DNA of 15,109 bases, from assembly GCA_036567945.1 (NCBI GenBank), contig DATCTM010000122.1, forward strand, positions 1-15,109. Reading direction: 5' to 3'. Made by a program: the position numbers and the translations under genes. Shown piece by piece: positions 14,181-15,109 of the stretch. This DNA comes from BRH-c54 sp036567945 (lineage in GTDB: Bacteria > Bacteroidota > Bacteroidia > Flavobacteriales_E > Vicingaceae). Under the pieces are notes generated by a model that did not search any database, was not told the DNA's origin, and saw only the letters and a list, made by a program, of their open reading frames with translations. Every line of letters begins with the position of its first letter. The first letter of the stretch is position 1.

Positions 14181-14210
14181 CAAATATATGAAAAATAGCT
14201 TAAAAATCAA
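14181..14210 (-). promoter_or_regulatory. Bacteroidota housekeeping promoter of esterase gene
   Basis: On the minus strand TTG (14210-14208), 19 nt, then TATATTTG (14188-14181): both elements and spacing match TTTG-N19-TAnnTTTG. The leader to the ATG at 14146 is about 30 nt. A TTTTCA-N6-TGAAAA inverted repeat (14177-14194) overlaps the -7 box. Confidence 0.7.
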
Positions 14211-14291
14211 GTAAATAGGTTTTGTTAAAAATGAAAATGATATGTTTTATTAGGTGAAATTAATCCACTAGGAAGGTTTAAGATAGAGAGA

Positions 14292-14603
14292 TTAGTTTTG
14301 TACCAAATACTTACTAAAAAGTGATGTGATTTCTTCTAAATTAGAACCAAAAAGACCTCCTGTTATGTATATTACATTCTTTCTATTATTTTCACTGTAA
14401 TATGTGACTTCTATCCAATTTTCGAAATTACCGAATCTTGGTTTAATTCGTTTCAAAGAAATTACTTTGGATATAATAGATGTTGATTTACGATTCGTAA
14501 AAACTATTCCTTTATTATTGTCTGTAAGCTTACCAGTATTGCTAATTTTATAAAGGCTAATGAACCAAAAATAATCTAAAGTATTAAGGTAACGTATTTT
14601 CAT
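14292..14603 (-). CDS. Hypothetical protein (103 aa)
   Basis: Not recognised. A 103-aa basic soluble protein without signal peptide or clear membrane helix, starting MKIRYLNTLDYFWF. The run of short beta-like stretches (KGIVFTNRKST, WIEVTYYSE, KNVIYITGG) followed by a final helix (NLEEITSLFSKYL) recalls a small PH-like fold, but this is only a shape impression. A promoter-like sequence lies upstream (14668-14699). It is followed by 145 bp before the next gene on the same strand, which has its own promoter. Confidence 0.6.
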   Translation of the reverse strand: MKIRYLNTLDYFWFISLYKISNTGKLTDNNKGIVFTNRKSTSIISKVISLKRIKPRFGNFENWIEVTYYSENNRKNVIYITGGLFGSNLEEITSLFSKYLVQN

Positions 14604-14667
14604 TTATTTAATTAATATCAACGTTTTTTAGCTTTTTGAAGCATCTATTGTTGTTATATATTTTCAT

Positions 14668-14699
14668 CAAATGTATTGTTTTTCAAAAGAATATCCAAA
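14668..14699 (-). promoter_or_regulatory. Probable Bacteroidota promoter for gene 14292-14603
   Basis: On the minus strand TTTG (14699-14696), 20 nt, then TACATTTG (14675-14668), a perfect -7 box. It predicts a leader of about 60 nt before the ATG at 14603. This supports the 103-aa frame being a real gene. Confidence 0.5.
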
Positions 14700-14766
14700 G
14701 GAGCTTCTGTTTTTGTTGATGAAAAATATTATCCATCTTTTAAATCTAGTTGTCATATTGAGCAAA

Positions 14767-14798
14767 ATTTTTCATCCGCCTGAAGCGGGTAGAAAAAT
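14767..14798. repeat. 13-bp hairpin with GC-rich tip
   Basis: Arms ATTTTTC-ATCCGC and GCGGGT-(A)-GAAAAAT pair over 13 bp with one bulged A and one G-U, around loop CTGAA. The GC-rich tip stands out in an AT-rich region. There is no T-tract beyond the arms, so it is not a canonical terminator; it is probably a copy of a dispersed intergenic palindrome. Confidence 0.6.
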
Positions 14799-14919
14799 GC
14801 TGTCGACCGCAAAGCCGCAACAATTCATTAATTTAAAATAAAAGAGTTATTGTTAAATATCTTCTTATTTATAGACTTCTATATTTCATTTTGATATGGA
14901 ATTTCCTAATTAACAAGAT

Positions 14920-15000
14920 CCTACACTTCATTTTACAGCGCTTCGTTCCTCAGCTGGTAAAATATTGTTCAGGATGACATATGAGGTGGAAAGGTGTAGG
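14920..15000. repeat. Nested inverted repeat (possible intergenic repeat element)
   Basis: The outer arms CCTACAC (14920-14926) and GTGTAGG (14994-15000) are perfect complements. Inside, ATTTTACAGC (14930-14939) pairs with GCTGGTAAAAT (14953-14963) with one bulged G, around a CTTCGTTCCTCA-type loop. The 81-bp unit with nested arms looks like a small palindromic element. Confidence 0.45.
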
Positions 15001-15019
15001 GGAGTTAACCTAAAATAGT

Positions 15020-15109
15020 TTACCTTACAGCTAAAATAGTATACTCATTTCCATTTAAAGAAAAGCTTTCTTTCTCTTTTTTGGTGAGCAATAACTTGCC
15101 GATAGGAGA
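15020..15109 (-). CDS. C-terminus of a GreA/GreB-like protein (partial, 5' end outside window)
   Basis: The minus strand is open from the right edge to TAA at 15022-15020, giving the last 29 residues: SPIGKLLLTKKEKESFSL then NGNEYTILAVR. The SPIGKxLL...K segment followed by a short acidic/neutral strand and a final YxILxV strand is the usual ending of GreA/GreB transcript-cleavage factors (SPLGKALLGKK ... YEIL). Only the FKBP-like C-terminal end is visible, so it could equally be another Gre-domain protein such as an Rnk-like factor. Confidence 0.6.
   Translation of the reverse strand, partial: SPIGKLLLTKKEKESFSLNGNEYTILAVR

Larger units (their letters stand above)
14700..15019. other. Gene-free stretch with intergenic palindromes
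   Basis: No convincing coding frame in either strand. It holds two large imperfect palindromes (14767-14798 and 14920-15000) and flanking TGTCA (14751-14755) / TGACA (14975-14979) inverted pentamers with ATATTGAG/ATATGAG beside them. This look (TGTCATnnTGAG at one end, GGATGACA at the other) recalls degenerate intergenic repeat families in Bacteroidota genomes. No T-tract-bearing terminator was found for the partial gene at 15020. Confidence 0.5.

Noticed and set aside
13999..14214. Plus-strand open frame of 71 codons with a hydrophobic tail
   Set aside because: It overlaps the signal-peptide end and the promoter of the esterase antisense; the hydrophobic character is the complement of the signal-peptide region and AT-rich leader.

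Overview
The window comes from a low-GC member of the phylum Bacteroidota, most likely Flavobacteriales-like. The evidence is a secreted esterase with a type IX secretion (T9SS, Por) C-terminal sorting domain, housekeeping promoters with the Bacteroidota -7 box TAnnTTTG, a DUF3667 protein, a PD40/TPR envelope protein, and absence of strong Shine-Dalgarno sequences. I see no IS element, integrase, CRISPR array, tRNA or rRNA.

Left part (1-7430, all minus strand): a dense signalling locus. In transcription order it encodes a stand-alone receiver (7430-7011), a degenerate stand-alone receiver (6997-6566), a hybrid histidine kinase with its own receiver and HPt domain (6548-4104), an NtrC-family sigma-54 activator with intact GAFTGA (4100-2745) and a third stand-alone receiver (2716-2297). 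A strong intrinsic terminator follows. A second unit then starts with a fourth stand-alone receiver (2147-1689), followed by an outer-membrane beta-barrel protein (1681-977) and a membrane-anchored coiled-coil protein resembling the Bacteroidota Cbp1 family (922 to beyond the left edge). Three copies of the exact palindrome TTTTCA-N3-TGAAAA occur in non-coding DNA: two upstream of the first unit (centres 20 bp apart) and one upstream of the second. Each set lies about 90-130 bp upstream of a sequence resembling a sigma-54 -24/-12 promoter. I infer an autoregulated NtrC-type circuit that also drives the beta-barrel/coiled-coil genes. This is the most interesting part of the window.

Middle part: divergent from the signalling locus, and sharing its 263-bp regulatory region, is a TPR/PD40 envelope protein that resembles PorE without the OmpA domain (7694-9247, plus). 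It is followed by an RluA-family pseudouridine synthase (9299-9997, plus). Converging on this with zero intervening bases is a minus-strand operon: class 2 dihydroorotate dehydrogenase (pyrD), hydroxymethylglutaryl-CoA lyase overlapping it by 17 nt, and a DUF3667 membrane protein. It is driven by a clear Bacteroidota promoter at 12598-12626.

Right part: a 66-aa conserved-looking small protein (12706-12906, plus) with an excellent terminator, a T9SS-exported PHB-depolymerase-like esterase (14146-12992, minus) with a textbook promoter, an unrecognised 103-aa protein (14603-14292, minus), a gene-free stretch of about 415 bp containing two large imperfect palindromes, and at the right edge the C-terminus of a GreA/GreB-like protein (minus).
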